64,000 nt of DNA from Actinomycetota bacterium (GCA_009701715.1 WLJO01000004.1:1-64000); one strand, 5' to 3'; positions 8,556 to 18,220 are shown, counted from the first letter of the stretch. The notes: generated by a model not told the origin, from the letters alone. A program made the numbers and translations.

Positions 8556-9281
8556 ATGCAGATCTCACGTCGAAATGTGTTGAAGATGGCAGGTGCTGCA
8601 GTGATCGGCGCCGCAGCAGCGCCCACGCTCGCTGCAGGCACCGCAGAGGCGGCTGGCACGTCTGGCCCGCCCTCCGTCGGGACGATGTATGTCAAGAAGC
8701 TTTGGGGAACGAAGTGGGTCAAGGTGAAGCGTCTGGTCCGTGGCCGGATGCGCACTGTGCGGATCAAGGTGCCCGCCACCCGCCCCGTGTTCAAGGGGAC
8801 CGGCTCGAGCAGCATCAACCGCGGTCTGGGCGTGCTCGGCGACTCATCCCCCATCGGCTCGGTCGGCCATGCGTGGATCTTCGGTCACCGCACCTCTCAC
8901 GGGGGCCCGTTCCGAAACCTCCACAAGCTGGATGTTGGCGACATCATTGACGTACTCGGATACCGCTATGAGGTACTCGCTCCTGGCAAGACCGTCGACG
9001 CCTACATCTGGCAGCGGCACCCGGTCACCGACGCGATCCTTACCTACGGGAAGGGCAGGCGGAAGAAGAACAAGCGGGCGCTGAGGCTGAACAGGTTCAC
9101 CGGCAAGATGGAAGAGTGGACGAACAACGAGGGTGTGCTCCGCAACCCGGAGGAGATCTTCGGTCCGCTCGCTGGGAGCCTGTCGCTGATCGCGTGCTCC
9201 CAGCCGAATCGCCTGCCTACCAATACCGACTTTCGGCTCGTCGTCCACTCGAAGTTATTGGGGCCGGTCCCGCCGACCTGA
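8556..9281 (+). CDS. Sortase with a twin-arginine signal (class E-like)
   Basis: This 241-residue extracytoplasmic cysteine transpeptidase is of the sortase fold. The N-terminus has SRRNVLK (residues 4-10), a hydrophobic AAVIGAAAA stretch and an Ala-rich cleavage region, i.e. a Tat-type signal instead of the usual Sec-type membrane anchor. The catalytic triad candidates are His111 in FGHRTSHGG, Cys214 in LIACSQPN, and Arg227 in TDFRLVV. There is no C-terminal membrane segment. No obvious LPxTG substrate lies beside it, and the visible part of the giant surface protein at 56.3 kb lacks its C-terminus. A clear terminator follows. A housekeeping or pilus role cannot be told apart here. Confidence 0.82.
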   Translation: MQISRRNVLKMAGAAVIGAAAAPTLAAGTAEAAGTSGPPSVGTMYVKKLWGTKWVKVKRLVRGRMRTVRIKVPATRPVFKGTGSSSINRGLGVLGDSSPIGSVGHAWIFGHRTSHGGPFRNLHKLDVGDIIDVLGYRYEVLAPGKTVDAYIWQRHPVTDAILTYGKGRRKKNKRALRLNRFTGKMEEWTNNEGVLRNPEEIFGPLAGSLSLIACSQPNRLPTNTDFRLVVHSKLLGPVPPT

Positions 9282-9299
9282 TCGGCATACACGAACGCC

Positions 9300-9355
9300 C
9301 GAACTGCCATCCCGTGCGCAACCGAATTGCGCTCAGGGATGGCAGTTCGCTTTTT
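9300..9355 (+). terminator. Rho-independent terminator after the sortase gene
   Basis: A 14-bp perfect stem (CGAACTGCCATCCC at 9300-9313 and its complement at 9336-9349) encloses a second small stem (GCGCAA/TTGCGC) and is followed by CTTTTT at 9350-9355. Confidence 0.93.
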
Positions 9356-9374
9356 CGGTTCCTAGGGTGAGGTC

Positions 9375-9854
9375 ATGGATCGCACCGCTGAATGGGACGT
9401 GCTCCGCGCCGAGCACCTCCGCCCGAAGGCCGACCGTCCGGCGAGTACTGCCCGTGGCGTGCACCACGTGGCCCTCCTCTGCGCCGACGTAGAACGGACC
9501 ATCCGCTTCTATCAGGAGGTGCTCGGCTTCCCGTTGACCGATCTTTTCGAGAACCGGGACTACCGCGGCTCCACGCACTTCTTCTTCGACATCGGTCACG
9601 GCAACGCCTTGGCCTTCTTCGATCTGCCCGGCCTTGACCTCGGACCGTACGCCGAGGTGTTGGGGGGCCTGCACCACCTTGCCATCAGTGTCACCCCCGA
9701 GCAGTGGGCCACCGCCCGGTCGCGCCTGGCTGATGCCGAGGTGGATACGGACGTGGTGAGTGGGGTGTCGATGTACTTCCGGGACCCGGATGGCACCCGT
9801 CTGGAACTGCTGAGCGACCCCCTCGGCGAGATGTACGGGAATATCGTCTTGTAA
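9375..9854 (+). CDS. VOC (glyoxalase/dioxygenase) superfamily protein
   Basis: This 159-residue protein has the two beta-alpha-beta-beta-beta modules of the vicinal-oxygen-chelate fold. The first starts at [19 protein letters not shown] and the second at GLHHLAISV. Likely metal ligands are a His in each module start and the Glu of [13 protein letters not shown] near the C-terminus. The family covers glyoxalase I, extradiol dioxygenases and resistance proteins, and nothing here fixes the substrate. It lies between a terminator and the clpB operator, so it is probably a single-gene unit. The ATG at 9375 is preceded by GGGTGAGG. Confidence 0.85.
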   Translation: MDRTAEWDVLRAEHLRPKADRPASTARGVHHVALLCADVERTIRFYQEVLGFPLTDLFENRDYRGSTHFFFDIGHGNALAFFDLPGLDLGPYAEVLGGLHHLAISVTPEQWATARSRLADAEVDTDVVSGVSMYFRDPDGTRLELLSDPLGEMYGNIVL

Positions 9855-9860
9855 GCATAC

Positions 9861-9881
9861 GTTGATACACCCAGACTCAAG
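9861..9881. promoter_or_regulatory. HAIR operator for HspR upstream of clpB
   Basis: GTTGATA, the seven bases CACCCAG, then ACTCAAG. The right half-site is a perfect match to the HAIR consensus CTTGAGT-N7-ACTCAAG, the left half keeps TTGA in register, and the spacing is exactly seven. It ends 25 bases before the clpB start codon. Together with hspR 1.4 kb upstream this makes clpB a likely HspR target. Confidence 0.75.
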
Positions 9882-9906
9882 TTTCTTGAAGCGATGGAGT
9901 GAAGAT

Positions 9907-12429
9907 ATGGCATTCGACCCCAAGAAATGGACCGCGAAGACCAACGAGGCGTTCTCGGCGGCGATCGATCAGGCCAAGAGCCTGAACAACCCCGAACTCA
10001 CCCCGGACCACCTCCTGAGCGCGCTCATGGCCCAGAACGACACGATCGTCGGTCCGCTCGTGCAAAAGCTCGGCCTCGCCCCGCTCATGGTGCGCAACAA
10101 GGCCGACGAGGCTGTCGCCAAATTGCCCCGCGCGTACGGAGGCGGTGAGCCGCGTCTCAGCCGTGAACTGAGCAACGTCGTCGAGATGGCCGAGCGCTAT
10201 CAGAAGGACCTGAAGGACGATTATCTCTCCGCCGAGCACCTCGTGCTCGCGATGAACGCGCGTCTCGGCATTGGGTCCGAGGAGGTACTGCAGGCACTGC
10301 GCGAAGTGCGCGGATCGCACCGGGTTACCTCCCCGAACCCCGAGGAGCAGTTCCAGGCGCTGGAGAAGTACGGAACCGATCTCACCCAACGCGCCCGTGA
10401 CGGCAAGATCGATCCGGTCATCGGCCGCAACGACGAGATCCGTCGCACGATTCAGGTGCTCTCTCGCCGTACCAAGAACAACCCCGTGCTCATCGGCGAA
10501 CCAGGTGTCGGCAAGACCGCCATCGTCGAGGGTCTTGCACGTCGTATCGCGGACGGCGATGTGCCCGAGGGGCTGAAGAACAAGCGCCTCATCTCGCTCG
10601 ACCTTGGGTCGATGATTGCCGGGGCGAAGTACCGCGGCGAGTTCGAGGAGCGGCTCAAGGCTGTCCTCAAGGAGATCACCGACGCATCCGGCGAGGTGAT
10701 CACGTTCATCGATGAGATCCACACCATCGTCGGCGCCGGCGGCGCCGAGGGCGCAATGGATGCCAGCAACATGATCAAGCCGCTCCTCGCACGCGGCGAA
10801 CTGCACATGATCGGTGCCACGACACTCGACGAGTACCGCAAGCACATCGAGAAAGACGCTGCGCTCGAGCGCCGGTTCCAGCAGGTGTACGTGGGAGAGC
10901 CTTCGGTGGAGGACACCATCGCCATCCTGCGCGGTCTGAAGGAGCGCTACGAGGTGCACCACGGCGTGCGCATCCAGGACACGGCGCTCGTGTCGGCTGC
11001 TGTGCTGTCCAACCGGTACATCACCAGTCGGTTCCTGCCGGACAAAGCGATCGACCTCATCGACGAGGCAGGTTCGCGTCTGCGTATCGAGATCGACTCG
11101 CTCCCCACCGAGATCGACATTGTCGAGCGACGCATTCTGCAGCTGGAGATCGAGCACCTCGCATTGCAGAAGGAGAAGGACGTGGCCTCGGCGGAGCGTC
11201 TGCAAGCCCTGCTCGAGGAGCTCGACGCATTGCAGCAGCAGGCCACCACGATGCGCGAGCACTGGGAGGGGGAGAAGCACGCGATCGCGGCAATCCGCTC
11301 GCTCAAGGAGGAGCTCGAGCAGTTGCGTACGCAGGTGGAGCGCGAGAGCGACCTCAACGTTGCTGCAGAAATCCGTTACGGGCGCATCCCTGAACTGGAG
11401 CGCCGTGTCGAGGACGCAACGGCGCACCTTGACGAGCTGCAGAAGGGCAATCGGATGCTCAAGGAGGAGGTGGACGCCGAGGACATCGCCGAGGTGGTCT
11501 CCAAGTGGACTGGCGTGCCGGTGAGCAAGCTGATGGAGGGCGAGATGGCCAAACTCGTTCACCTCGAGGACCTGCTGCACCGGCGTGTCATCGGCCAGGA
11601 CGAGGCCGTGCATGCGGTGGCAAACGCGATCCGCCGCAGTCGTGCGGGTCTATCGGACCCTGACCGCCCGATCGGTTCGTTCATGTTCCTCGGGCCCACG
11701 GGTGTGGGAAAGACCGAACTGGCCAAGGCACTCGCAGAGTTCCTCTTCGACGACGAGCGCGCAATGGTCCGTATCGACATGGGCGAGTACATGGAGAAGC
11801 ACTCCGTGTCTCGCCTGATCGGTGCGCCCCCCGGTTACGTCGGCTACGACGAGGGCGGCCAGTTGTCCGAGGCAGTTCGGCGCCGTCCGTACTCGGTCGT
11901 CCTGCTCGACGAGATCGAGAAGGCACATCCCGACGTGTTCAACGTGCTGCTCCAGGTACTCGACGACGGACGTCTCACCGACGGTCAGGGTCGCACCGTG
12001 AACTTCACGAACGTCGTGATCATCATGACCTCCAACCTTGCGGGGGATCCGTCGTCGTTCTTCAAGCCGGAATTCGTGAACCGTGTGGACGACATCATCC
12101 GCTTCCGTTCGCTGGCGGCCGAGGATCTGCGCCCGATCGTGGAGATCCAGTTGAGCCACCTGAAGGAGCGCCTAGCAGCCCGCCGGATCACGCTCGTGGT
12201 CACGGATTCCGCACTGGACAAACTGGCCCGTGACGGTTACGACCCGGCCTTCGGTGCCCGGCCGCTCAAGCGGGTGATCCAGCGCGAACTGGGGGACCGT
12301 CTGGCCACCACCATCCTCGAGGGCAACGCGGCCGACGGGGACACCATCACCGTGGACTCGTCTGCTGCTACCGACGGCACCGAGGCCCCGGACGGTTTCG
12401 ACATCACCGTGGTGTCGCCCGTGGCGTGA
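9907..12429 (+). CDS. clpB: ATP-dependent disaggregase ClpB
   Basis: This 840-residue Hsp100 hexameric AAA+ machine works with DnaK to resolubilise aggregates. The N-domain starts [17 protein letters not shown]1 has Walker [10 protein letters not shown] near residue 203 and Walker B TFIDEIHT, a long coiled-coil M domain lies at roughly 400-525, and AAA2 has Walker [10 protein letters not shown] and Walker [12 protein letters not shown]. The ATG at 9907 follows GGAG at 9896-9899; an upstream in-frame ATG at 9862 would lie inside the HAIR operator. In AAA2 the segment between MTSNL and FKPEFVNR is shorter by about 9-10 residues than in the actinobacterial ClpB sequences I remember. Confidence 0.97.
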   Translation: MAFDPKKWTAKTNEAFSAAIDQAKSLNNPELTPDHLLSALMAQNDTIVGPLVQKLGLAPLMVRNKADEAVAKLPRAYGGGEPRLSRELSNVVEMAERYQKDLKDDYLSAEHLVLAMNARLGIGSEEVLQALREVRGSHRVTSPNPEEQFQALEKYGTDLTQRARDGKIDPVIGRNDEIRRTIQVLSRRTKNNPVLIGEPGVGKTAIVEGLARRIADGDVPEGLKNKRLISLDLGSMIAGAKYRGEFEERLKAVLKEITDASGEVITFIDEIHTIVGAGGAEGAMDASNMIKPLLARGELHMIGATTLDEYRKHIEKDAALERRFQQVYVGEPSVEDTIAILRGLKERYEVHHGVRIQDTALVSAAVLSNRYITSRFLPDKAIDLIDEAGSRLRIEIDSLPTEIDIVERRILQLEIEHLALQKEKDVASAERLQALLEELDALQQQATTMREHWEGEKHAIAAIRSLKEELEQLRTQVERESDLNVAAEIRYGRIPELERRVEDATAHLDELQKGNRMLKEEVDAEDIAEVVSKWTGVPVSKLMEGEMAKLVHLEDLLHRRVIGQDEAVHAVANAIRRSRAGLSDPDRPIGSFMFLGPTGVGKTELAKALAEFLFDDERAMVRIDMGEYMEKHSVSRLIGAPPGYVGYDEGGQLSEAVRRRPYSVVLLDEIEKAHPDVFNVLLQVLDDGRLTDGQGRTVNFTNVVIIMTSNLAGDPSSFFKPEFVNRVDDIIRFRSLAAEDLRPIVEIQLSHLKERLAARRITLVVTDSALDKLARDGYDPAFGARPLKRVIQRELGDRLATTILEGNAADGDTITVDSSAATDGTEAPDGFDITVVSPVA

Positions 12430-12505
12430 GCCGCACGCCCCGGAACACACAAGGCCAACGAAACAGGTACCCCGGCCTGAAACAGACCCGATAGGGTTCC
12501 CCCAC

Positions 12506-13780
12506 GTGCCGGTCACCGTTGTTGTAGGGAGTCAGTGGGGCGACGAGGGGAAGGCCAAGGTCATCGACCTCCTCTCGAACCAACACGACTACGTCATCCG
12601 TTATCAGGGCGGCCACAATGCCGGCCACACGATCGTTGCCGGCGGTGAGAAGTACGCCCTGCAGCTCGTGCCGTCCGGCGTGCTGTACCCCCACGTAACG
12701 CCTGTGATCGCCAACGGCGTGGTGGTGGACCCGATCACGCTGCTCGACGAGGTCGGTCGGCTGAGCGCCCGCGGCGTCGACACCTCGCGGCTCAAGGTGT
12801 CGAGCCAGGCCCATCTCATCCTGCCGTGGCACTTTGCCCACGACCGCCTCGCAGAGGGCAGTCGCGGCGACAACAAGATCGGCACAACCCTCAAGGGCAT
12901 CGGCCCGGCCTATGCGGACAAGGCCCGCCGCACCGGCCTCCGGGTTGGGGACATGCTCGACAGGAAGCGTTTCGCGGAACAGCTTGCCGAGCTCGGTGCG
13001 GCCGAGAGCGATCTCCTCGTCCACCTCGGTGGCGAGCCGCTCGACGTGCCAGCGATCGTGGAGCAGTACGCCGGCGATCTCGCGGATCGCGTGGCGCCGT
13101 ACATCACCAACACCGTTGCGCTGTTGCACGATGCACTTGCTCGCGGCAAGCGGCTGCTGCTCGAGGGTGCCCAGGCGACGTTTCTTGATATTGATCACGG
13201 CACGTACCCGTACGTCACGTCGTCGAACCCGACAGCTGGCGGTGCGTGCTCCGGTTCGGGTCTCGGCCCGCGAGACCTCGGCCGCATCGTCGGCATCACC
13301 AAGGCGTACACCACACGCGTTGGGTCCGGACCGTTCCCGACCGAGCTCACTGATGCACTCGGTGACACCCTGGTGGAGATTGGTCGTGAGTTCGGCACGG
13401 TGACCGGTCGCCGCCGTCGGCCTGGCTGGTTGGATCTGGTGATGCTGCGTCATGCTGTTCGGCTCAACAGCCTCACCGAGATCGCGCTCACCAAGCTCGA
13501 CGTACTGGACACGTTCGACAGCGTGCGCATCTGCACGGGTTATCGGGTGAACGGCACGGCGATCACCGAGTACCCGGACCGTCTCGACGTGCTTGGCCGG
13601 GTTGAGCCGGTGTACGTGGAACTTCCCGGCTGGGGCACTTCGATCGAGGGGGCCCGCCGCGTGGAGGACCTCCCGAATCGGGCCCGGGCATTCGTGGACC
13701 TCGTGGAGCGTGAAGTCGGCGTACCCGTCCGCTACGTGGGCGTGGGCGCCGATCGTGATGCGGTGGTGGAGCGGCCATGA
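12506..13780 (+). CDS. purA: Adenylosuccinate synthetase
   Basis: This 424-residue GTP-dependent enzyme joins IMP and aspartate in AMP synthesis. The N-terminal VVVGSQWGDEGKAKVIDLL is the P-loop-like signature, although the family usually has GDEGKGK, so one glycine is alanine here. GGHNAGHTIV (IMP loop), the LEGAQATFLDIDHGTYPYV segment and the C-terminal GTP-base motif TKLDVLD are all present. The start is a GTG at 12506. The gene overlaps purB by 4 bases (ATGA), so the two consecutive steps of AMP formation are coupled. Confidence 0.96.
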   Translation: MPVTVVVGSQWGDEGKAKVIDLLSNQHDYVIRYQGGHNAGHTIVAGGEKYALQLVPSGVLYPHVTPVIANGVVVDPITLLDEVGRLSARGVDTSRLKVSSQAHLILPWHFAHDRLAEGSRGDNKIGTTLKGIGPAYADKARRTGLRVGDMLDRKRFAEQLAELGAAESDLLVHLGGEPLDVPAIVEQYAGDLADRVAPYITNTVALLHDALARGKRLLLEGAQATFLDIDHGTYPYVTSSNPTAGGACSGSGLGPRDLGRIVGITKAYTTRVGSGPFPTELTDALGDTLVEIGREFGTVTGRRRRPGWLDLVMLRHAVRLNSLTEIALTKLDVLDTFDSVRICTGYRVNGTAITEYPDRLDVLGRVEPVYVELPGWGTSIEGARRVEDLPNRARAFVDLVEREVGVPVRYVGVGADRDAVVERP

Positions 13781-15081
13781 TCCCCCGTTACTCCACCCCC
13801 GAGATGACCGCTGTTTTCGACGACATCGGGCGGTTCAGCCGCTGGCTGGAGGTTGAGCTATTGGCAACCGAGGGCCAGGCCTCGATCGGCGTCGTGCCCG
13901 AGGCCGACGCGAGTGTGTGCCGGGCACGGGCGCCCCGCATCGACGCAGCGTTCGTGGATCGGGTGCTCGAGCGGGAGCAGGTGACCGATCACGACGTGGC
14001 GGCATTCGTCGACGTGTTGCAGGACGCTGTCGGCGCCCCGGAGGGTGCGTGGATCCACTACGGCCTCACCTCTACCGATGTGGTGGACACAGCGCTCGCG
14101 TGGATGCTTCGCGACGCAACGGACCTCATGCTCAAGGCATCAGACGAGTTCGTGCGCACTCTGAGGCGGTTGGCGCTCGACCACCGGGACACCGTGATGA
14201 TCGGCCGCACGCATGGCGTGCACGCCGAGCCGACCACGTTCGGCGCAAAGGTGGCCCTCTGGTGCCTCCAGGCAGACCGTGACCGCACCCGACTGCAGCA
14301 GGCGCGGGCAAACATCGCCGTGTGCAAGCTGTCCGGCGCGGTGGGCACCTACTCGAACATCGAGCCCGCCGTCGAGGCGTTTGTCGGTTCGGCAATCGGT
14401 CTGCGCCCTGTGCCCGCCACGCAGGTGCTTGCGCGCGACCGCCACGCGGAGTTCCTCTGGGCCTGTGCATCGGTCGCCGCAACGGTCGAGCTGGTAGCGG
14501 TTGAGCTTCGCCATCTGCAGCGCACCGAGGTACGCGAGGTGCAGGAGGGTTTCCGTGCGGGCCAGAAGGGTTCGTCGGCCATGCCGCACAAGCGCAACCC
14601 GATCTCGGCCGAGACGCTGTCGGGGCTCGCCCGCGTCGTCCGCTCCAACCTGATGGCGGGTCTCCAGGACGTTGCGCTCTGGCACGAGCGGGATATCTCG
14701 CACTCGTCGGTGGAGCGAGTCATCCTGCCGGACTCGGCGCAGTTGGCCTATTACATGCTGCGCCGCTGCACCCGACTGCTCGCCGGCCTGCAGGTGTTCC
14801 CCGAGCAGATGCTGAGCAATCTGTGGTCGAGCCACGGTCTGGTGTTCAGCCAGCCGGTGCTGCTGGCGCTCGTGCAGTCCGGGATGACCCGCGATGACGC
14901 TTATCGGGTGGTGCAGGAGAATGCGATGCGGGCTTGGGACGACCACCGGGACTTCCGCGGCCTGCTGGACGCCGACGGCCGGATATCGGTGTCTGCTGCA
15001 GTGCTCGACGAGGCCTTTGACCTCACCCGATCGCTGCGCAATATCGGCACCACGTTCGATGCGCTCGACGCCATCGACTGA
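13777..15081 (+). CDS. purB: Adenylosuccinate lyase
   Basis: This 434-residue member of the fumarase/aspartase superfamily cleaves adenylosuccinate to AMP and fumarate, and SAICAR to AICAR. The signature GSSAMPHKRNPISAE, which holds the catalytic serine loop, is at about residues 264-278. GLTSTDVVDTA and GRTHGVHAEPTTFG are the other two conserved regions. The start overlaps the purA stop. Length and motifs match the bacterial Bacillus-type PurB. Confidence 0.96.
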   Translation: MIPRYSTPEMTAVFDDIGRFSRWLEVELLATEGQASIGVVPEADASVCRARAPRIDAAFVDRVLEREQVTDHDVAAFVDVLQDAVGAPEGAWIHYGLTSTDVVDTALAWMLRDATDLMLKASDEFVRTLRRLALDHRDTVMIGRTHGVHAEPTTFGAKVALWCLQADRDRTRLQQARANIAVCKLSGAVGTYSNIEPAVEAFVGSAIGLRPVPATQVLARDRHAEFLWACASVAATVELVAVELRHLQRTEVREVQEGFRAGQKGSSAMPHKRNPISAETLSGLARVVRSNLMAGLQDVALWHERDISHSSVERVILPDSAQLAYYMLRRCTRLLAGLQVFPEQMLSNLWSSHGLVFSQPVLLALVQSGMTRDDAYRVVQENAMRAWDDHRDFRGLLDADGRISVSAAVLDEAFDLTRSLRNIGTTFDALDAID

Positions 15082-15092
15082 TACCGGGGCGG

Positions 15093-15509
15093 CTAGGCCG
15101 TGCGGTCGATACCGGCGGACTTGAGCACTCGGGGCTCAACTCCCACCTTGCGCCACGCACCATAGGAAATGCCCTGACGCTGGCTGTATTGCTTGGCGAC
15201 GCGAATGAAGTCGGTCTCCAGACCGGACAGGTCCACCATCTCGCCGAAATTCTCTAATTCGATCTCCAGGTCCATCTGCTCCTGAATGAGCTTCAGCTCG
15301 GAGAGCGCATCGGCAACGCAAAGTTCGTCGGCGACGGCCTTCAGGCGCTTCTTGATGGAGTCCGCAGTGCGCTTCCGGCCGCGCTTGGGGCGGTTGGTTC
15401 GCAGCGCTTCGAGGTAGTCACGCACGATGCGACCCTCGGCGCGTCCGGCGGCGAGAGCCGCCTTGTGCTGGTTGGTCATCGGATTTTTCGGGCCACTCTT
15501 TGCTGCCAT
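15093..15509 (-). CDS. Small basic protein of unknown function
   Basis: This 138-residue protein belongs to no named family that I recognise. It starts with a basic region rich in Lys and Arg (NRPKRGRKRTADSIKKRL at about 39-56, including an AT-hook-like RGRKR). A leucine/glutamate-rich helical middle (about 70-100) follows, then a C-terminal ISYGAWRKVGVEPRVLKSAGI segment. That tail looks like the small wHTH or SAP-like ends of several short actinobacterial proteins, so nucleic-acid binding is plausible but inferred. An AT-richer 114-bp upstream region with an inverted repeat may hold its promoter. Confidence 0.7.
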   Translation of the reverse strand: MAAKSGPKNPMTNQHKAALAAGRAEGRIVRDYLEALRTNRPKRGRKRTADSIKKRLKAVADELCVADALSELKLIQEQMDLEIELENFGEMVDLSGLETDFIRVAKQYSQRQGISYGAWRKVGVEPRVLKSAGIDRTA

Positions 15510-15529
15510 GAGATCTCACTTTACGTACC

Positions 15530-15548
15530 ACTAAGCGTCGAACTTAGT
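15530..15548. promoter_or_regulatory. Inverted repeat in the AT-rich gap before the small basic protein gene
   Basis: ACTAAG, seven bases, CTTAGT: a perfect 6-bp inverted repeat 20 bases upstream of the start at 15509. The whole gap 15510-15623 is clearly lower in GC than its neighbours and contains TTGACA (minus strand, 15562-15557) without a convincing -10 box. It may be an operator. Confidence 0.35.
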
Positions 15549-15623
15549 TCAATGATTGTCAAACTCGTTCGAATTGTACGCCCTTCTACAACACACCATT
15601 GTCTCGATTGTCCCGAATTTGGC

Positions 15624-16562
15624 TTAGCAGTTCGGAACGACCTCACGGGCGATGAGATTGAGATGTTCAAGGTCGCTGAGGTCCAGAACTTGGAGATACA
15701 TGCGCTGTACCCCTGCATCTCGAAAGCGACGGATGGTGGCGGCGGTTTCGGCCACCGTCCCGGCAGCACCATTTGCCCGCAGTTCGTCAGGCTCCCGACC
15801 GATTGCGGTCGCACGGCGAACGAACTCGGCTTCGTTGCGGCCCGCAGCCACCACCAGGGCAGCTGTGTAGCGCAGGGAAGCCGGGTCCCTGCCGATCGTC
15901 TCGCATGCCTTGCGGACCCCGGCGCTGGCCTCCTCGAATGCCTGGACGGAGCCGAAGGGAACGTTGAACTCCGACGCGTACTGCGCCGCGAGACGCGGTG
16001 TGCGCTTGGGGCCCCGTCCCCCGATGATGATGGGTGGGCCCGGCTGCTGGACCGGCTTGGGGAGCCCGGGTGAATCCTTCACCGACAGCGTCTTGCCCTC
16101 GTAGGAGAACGTTTCCCCGATGGGGGTGGACCAGAGGCCGGTAATGACCGCAAGGTGATCCTCGAGCACGTCGAAACGCCTGCCGAGCGGCGCGAACGGG
16201 ATCGCGTAGGCGTCGTGCTCCTGCTGGTACCAGCCCGCGCCCAGCCCGAGTTCGAGCCGGCCGCCGCTCATCTGGTCGACCTGCGCAGCCGTAATGGCGA
16301 GCACTCCTGCGTGGCGGAATGTTGCGGAGCAGACGAGCGTGCCGAGCCGAATACGGGAGGTGTCGCGGGCGAGTGCGGCGAGAGACACGAGCGCGTCGCT
16401 GGGCCCGGGAAGGCCCGACACGCTCCCCATCTTCAGGTAATGGTCGGAGCGGAAGAACGCACCGAAACCGAGGTCCTCGGCGCGCCTGGCCACGGCCAGT
16501 AGATCGTCATAGCTCGCACCCTGCTGGGGTTCGGTGAAGATCGCGATATCGGCAAGATTCAT
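15624..16562 (-). CDS. LLM-class F420-dependent oxidoreductase
   Basis: This 312-residue luciferase-like (TIM-barrel) oxidoreductase is of the kind that uses cofactor F420 in actinobacteria. Typical segments are the N-terminal EDLGFGAFFRSDHY, the RIRLGTLVCSATFRHAG strand, and GRLELGLGAGW (about 103-113), which forms part of the cofactor pocket. The substrate is unknown; members act on ketones, alcohols and F420H2-dependent reductions. The start at 16562 is divergent from pyrE, with about 100 bp between. F420 use rather than FMN is inferred from family and taxon. Confidence 0.85.
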   Translation of the reverse strand: MNLADIAIFTEPQQGASYDDLLAVARRAEDLGFGAFFRSDHYLKMGSVSGLPGPSDALVSLAALARDTSRIRLGTLVCSATFRHAGVLAITAAQVDQMSGGRLELGLGAGWYQQEHDAYAIPFAPLGRRFDVLEDHLAVITGLWSTPIGETFSYEGKTLSVKDSPGLPKPVQQPGPPIIIGGRGPKRTPRLAAQYASEFNVPFGSVQAFEEASAGVRKACETIGRDPASLRYTAALVVAAGRNEAEFVRRATAIGREPDELRANGAAGTVAETAATIRRFRDAGVQRMYLQVLDLSDLEHLNLIAREVVPNC

Positions 16563-16664
16563 GCGGCGACACTAGGCCCCGCCCCACCGATCGGTGGCCA
16601 CGGACCGTGGACACTATGAAAGCCGGCGCCCGGCGGGTTACCACGAGCAACTACGGTCATTCAC

Positions 16665-17216
16665 ATGGATGCCATCACCGAAGCCCTGCGGGAGCACGTA
16701 CTCAGCCATTCGCTGAAGCGCGGCGAGTTCACGTTGAAGTCGGGGGCCAAGAGTGAGTGGTTCCTCGACACCAAGCAGACGGCCTGCCGACCCGAGGGCA
16801 TACTCCTCGTTGCACAGGCGGCCCTTGCCCGGATTCCTGCCGATGCCGATGCCATCGGCGGGCTCACTATGGGAGCGGACCCGGTGGCGTTCGGCATCGC
16901 CGCGGTGGGGGCAACGATGGGGCGGAACCTGCGCAGTTTCAGCGTCCGCAAGGAGGCCAAGGACCATGGGGTCACCGGTCGGATCGCGGGGGCGCTGGTG
17001 CCCGGCGACCGAGTGATCGTTACCGAGGACACCGTCACGCGGGGCACCTCGATCATGGAGGCGGTTGACGCGGTCACGGCATTCGGTGCGCACGTGGTTG
17101 CCATCACGGTCATTGTTGATCGCGGCGGCACCTGCGGCGCTATGGCGGCCGAGCGCGGCATCCCGTTCCTGCCGTTGCTCACGGCGCCGGATCTCGGCTT
17201 CGGCTACGGCACCTGA
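16665..17216 (+). CDS. pyrE: Orotate phosphoribosyltransferase
   Basis: This 183-residue type I phosphoribosyltransferase transfers ribose-5-phosphate from PRPP to orotate in UMP synthesis. The PRPP loop VIVTEDTVTRGTSIMEA is at about residues 119-135, and the N-terminal FTLKSGAKSEWFLDTK is the family start, carrying the substrate Lys. SVRKEAKDHG is the flexible catalytic loop. The length is slightly short but complete. It stands alone from other pyr genes in this window. Confidence 0.93.
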   Translation: MDAITEALREHVLSHSLKRGEFTLKSGAKSEWFLDTKQTACRPEGILLVAQAALARIPADADAIGGLTMGADPVAFGIAAVGATMGRNLRSFSVRKEAKDHGVTGRIAGALVPGDRVIVTEDTVTRGTSIMEAVDAVTAFGAHVVAITVIVDRGGTCGAMAAERGIPFLPLLTAPDLGFGYGT

Positions 17217-17285
17217 GACGGCCTGACAACATGTGAACGTCTCCGGTCGGGTGCGAACGGGGGGAGCGAAGAAGGGAACGAGAAC

Positions 17286-18200
17286 ATGGCAAGCCCGCAG
17301 GCGGAGGAGTACCTCGCCAAGGCCCGCAAGTACCGGGAGAAGTTGCGCGCGGCCGGGGACCCGATCCCGGCGAGTGCCGCCGAGTTCCGCAAGGCCGACC
17401 AGTTCATGGACCTGCTCACGGGAGAGCCGACGTCGGTCACCTTCGAGGTTGGCACGGTCGGTGACATTCCGGGCCAGTGGGTGATCCCGAATGACGTCGA
17501 CCGGTCGAGCGTTCTGCTGTACCTCCACGGCGGAGGGTACGTGATGGGTTCGTCCGATACCCACCGCAAGATGGTCGGCCACCTCGCGAACGCCATCGGA
17601 ATCCAGGCCTTCGTGGCGGACTACCGCCTCGCACCCGAGCACCCGTACCCGGCCGCCGTCCGAGATGCGGTGGCTGTGTTCCGCGGCCTCCTCGCCGATG
17701 GCATCCGACCGAACCGGATCGTGGTGGGCGGTGACTCGGCCGGTGGCGGCCTGACGATCGCGATGCTGCTGTCCCTGCGTGACGACGGGCGGCCACTGCC
17801 CGCGGCAGCCATGTTGCTCTCGCCGTGGACGGACCTTGCCCTCACCGGCGAGAGCCTTGAGTCGAGGGAGCAGACCGACGTCACCGTCACGGCCGCGGGC
17901 GCACGCAAGATGGCTGAGTACTACCTCGGCTCGGCCAAGGTTCGTGCCCCGCTCGCCTCCCCGCTGTACGCGGACCTGCGGGGGATGCCCCCCACCCGAA
18001 TCCAGGTGGGGGCCGACGAGATCCTGCTCGACGACTCGGTGCGGATTGCCGAGAAGTTGAAGAACTCGCGTGTGGACGTGACGATCGAGGTGTTCCCCGA
18101 GATGCAGCACGTCTTCCAGTTCGGCGCAGGCACGCTGCCCGAGGCCGACGACGCCATCGCGAGGCTCGGCGAGTTCGCGCGCAGGCACCTGGGCGTCTGA
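17286..18200 (+). CDS. Alpha/beta hydrolase of the hormone-sensitive-lipase family
   Basis: This 304-residue serine esterase has the HSL-family oxyanion motif LHGGGYVMG at about 79-87 and the nucleophile in GGDSAGGG at about 147-154. The acid is in ADEIL and the general base is the His of MQHVFQF near the C-terminus. RLAPEHPYPAAV is the usual linker. The substrate is probably a short acyl ester. The N-terminal 45 residues form a helical cap. It is followed after 20 bp by a class II aldolase gene, possibly co-transcribed. A second HSL-type hydrolase is at 22920-23852. Confidence 0.87.
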   Translation: MASPQAEEYLAKARKYREKLRAAGDPIPASAAEFRKADQFMDLLTGEPTSVTFEVGTVGDIPGQWVIPNDVDRSSVLLYLHGGGYVMGSSDTHRKMVGHLANAIGIQAFVADYRLAPEHPYPAAVRDAVAVFRGLLADGIRPNRIVVGGDSAGGGLTIAMLLSLRDDGRPLPAAAMLLSPWTDLALTGESLESREQTDVTVTAAGARKMAEYYLGSAKVRAPLASPLYADLRGMPPTRIQVGADEILLDDSVRIAEKLKNSRVDVTIEVFPEMQHVFQFGAGTLPEADDAIARLGEFARRHLGV

Positions 18201-18220
18201 CCGGTGATGGAGCGCTGCTG

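Noticed and set aside
12506-13780. Inactive PurA because of GDEGKAK instead of GDEGKGK
   Set aside because: All other catalytic and ligand motifs are intact and purB is coupled to it; one Gly-to-Ala change is not enough to call loss of function.
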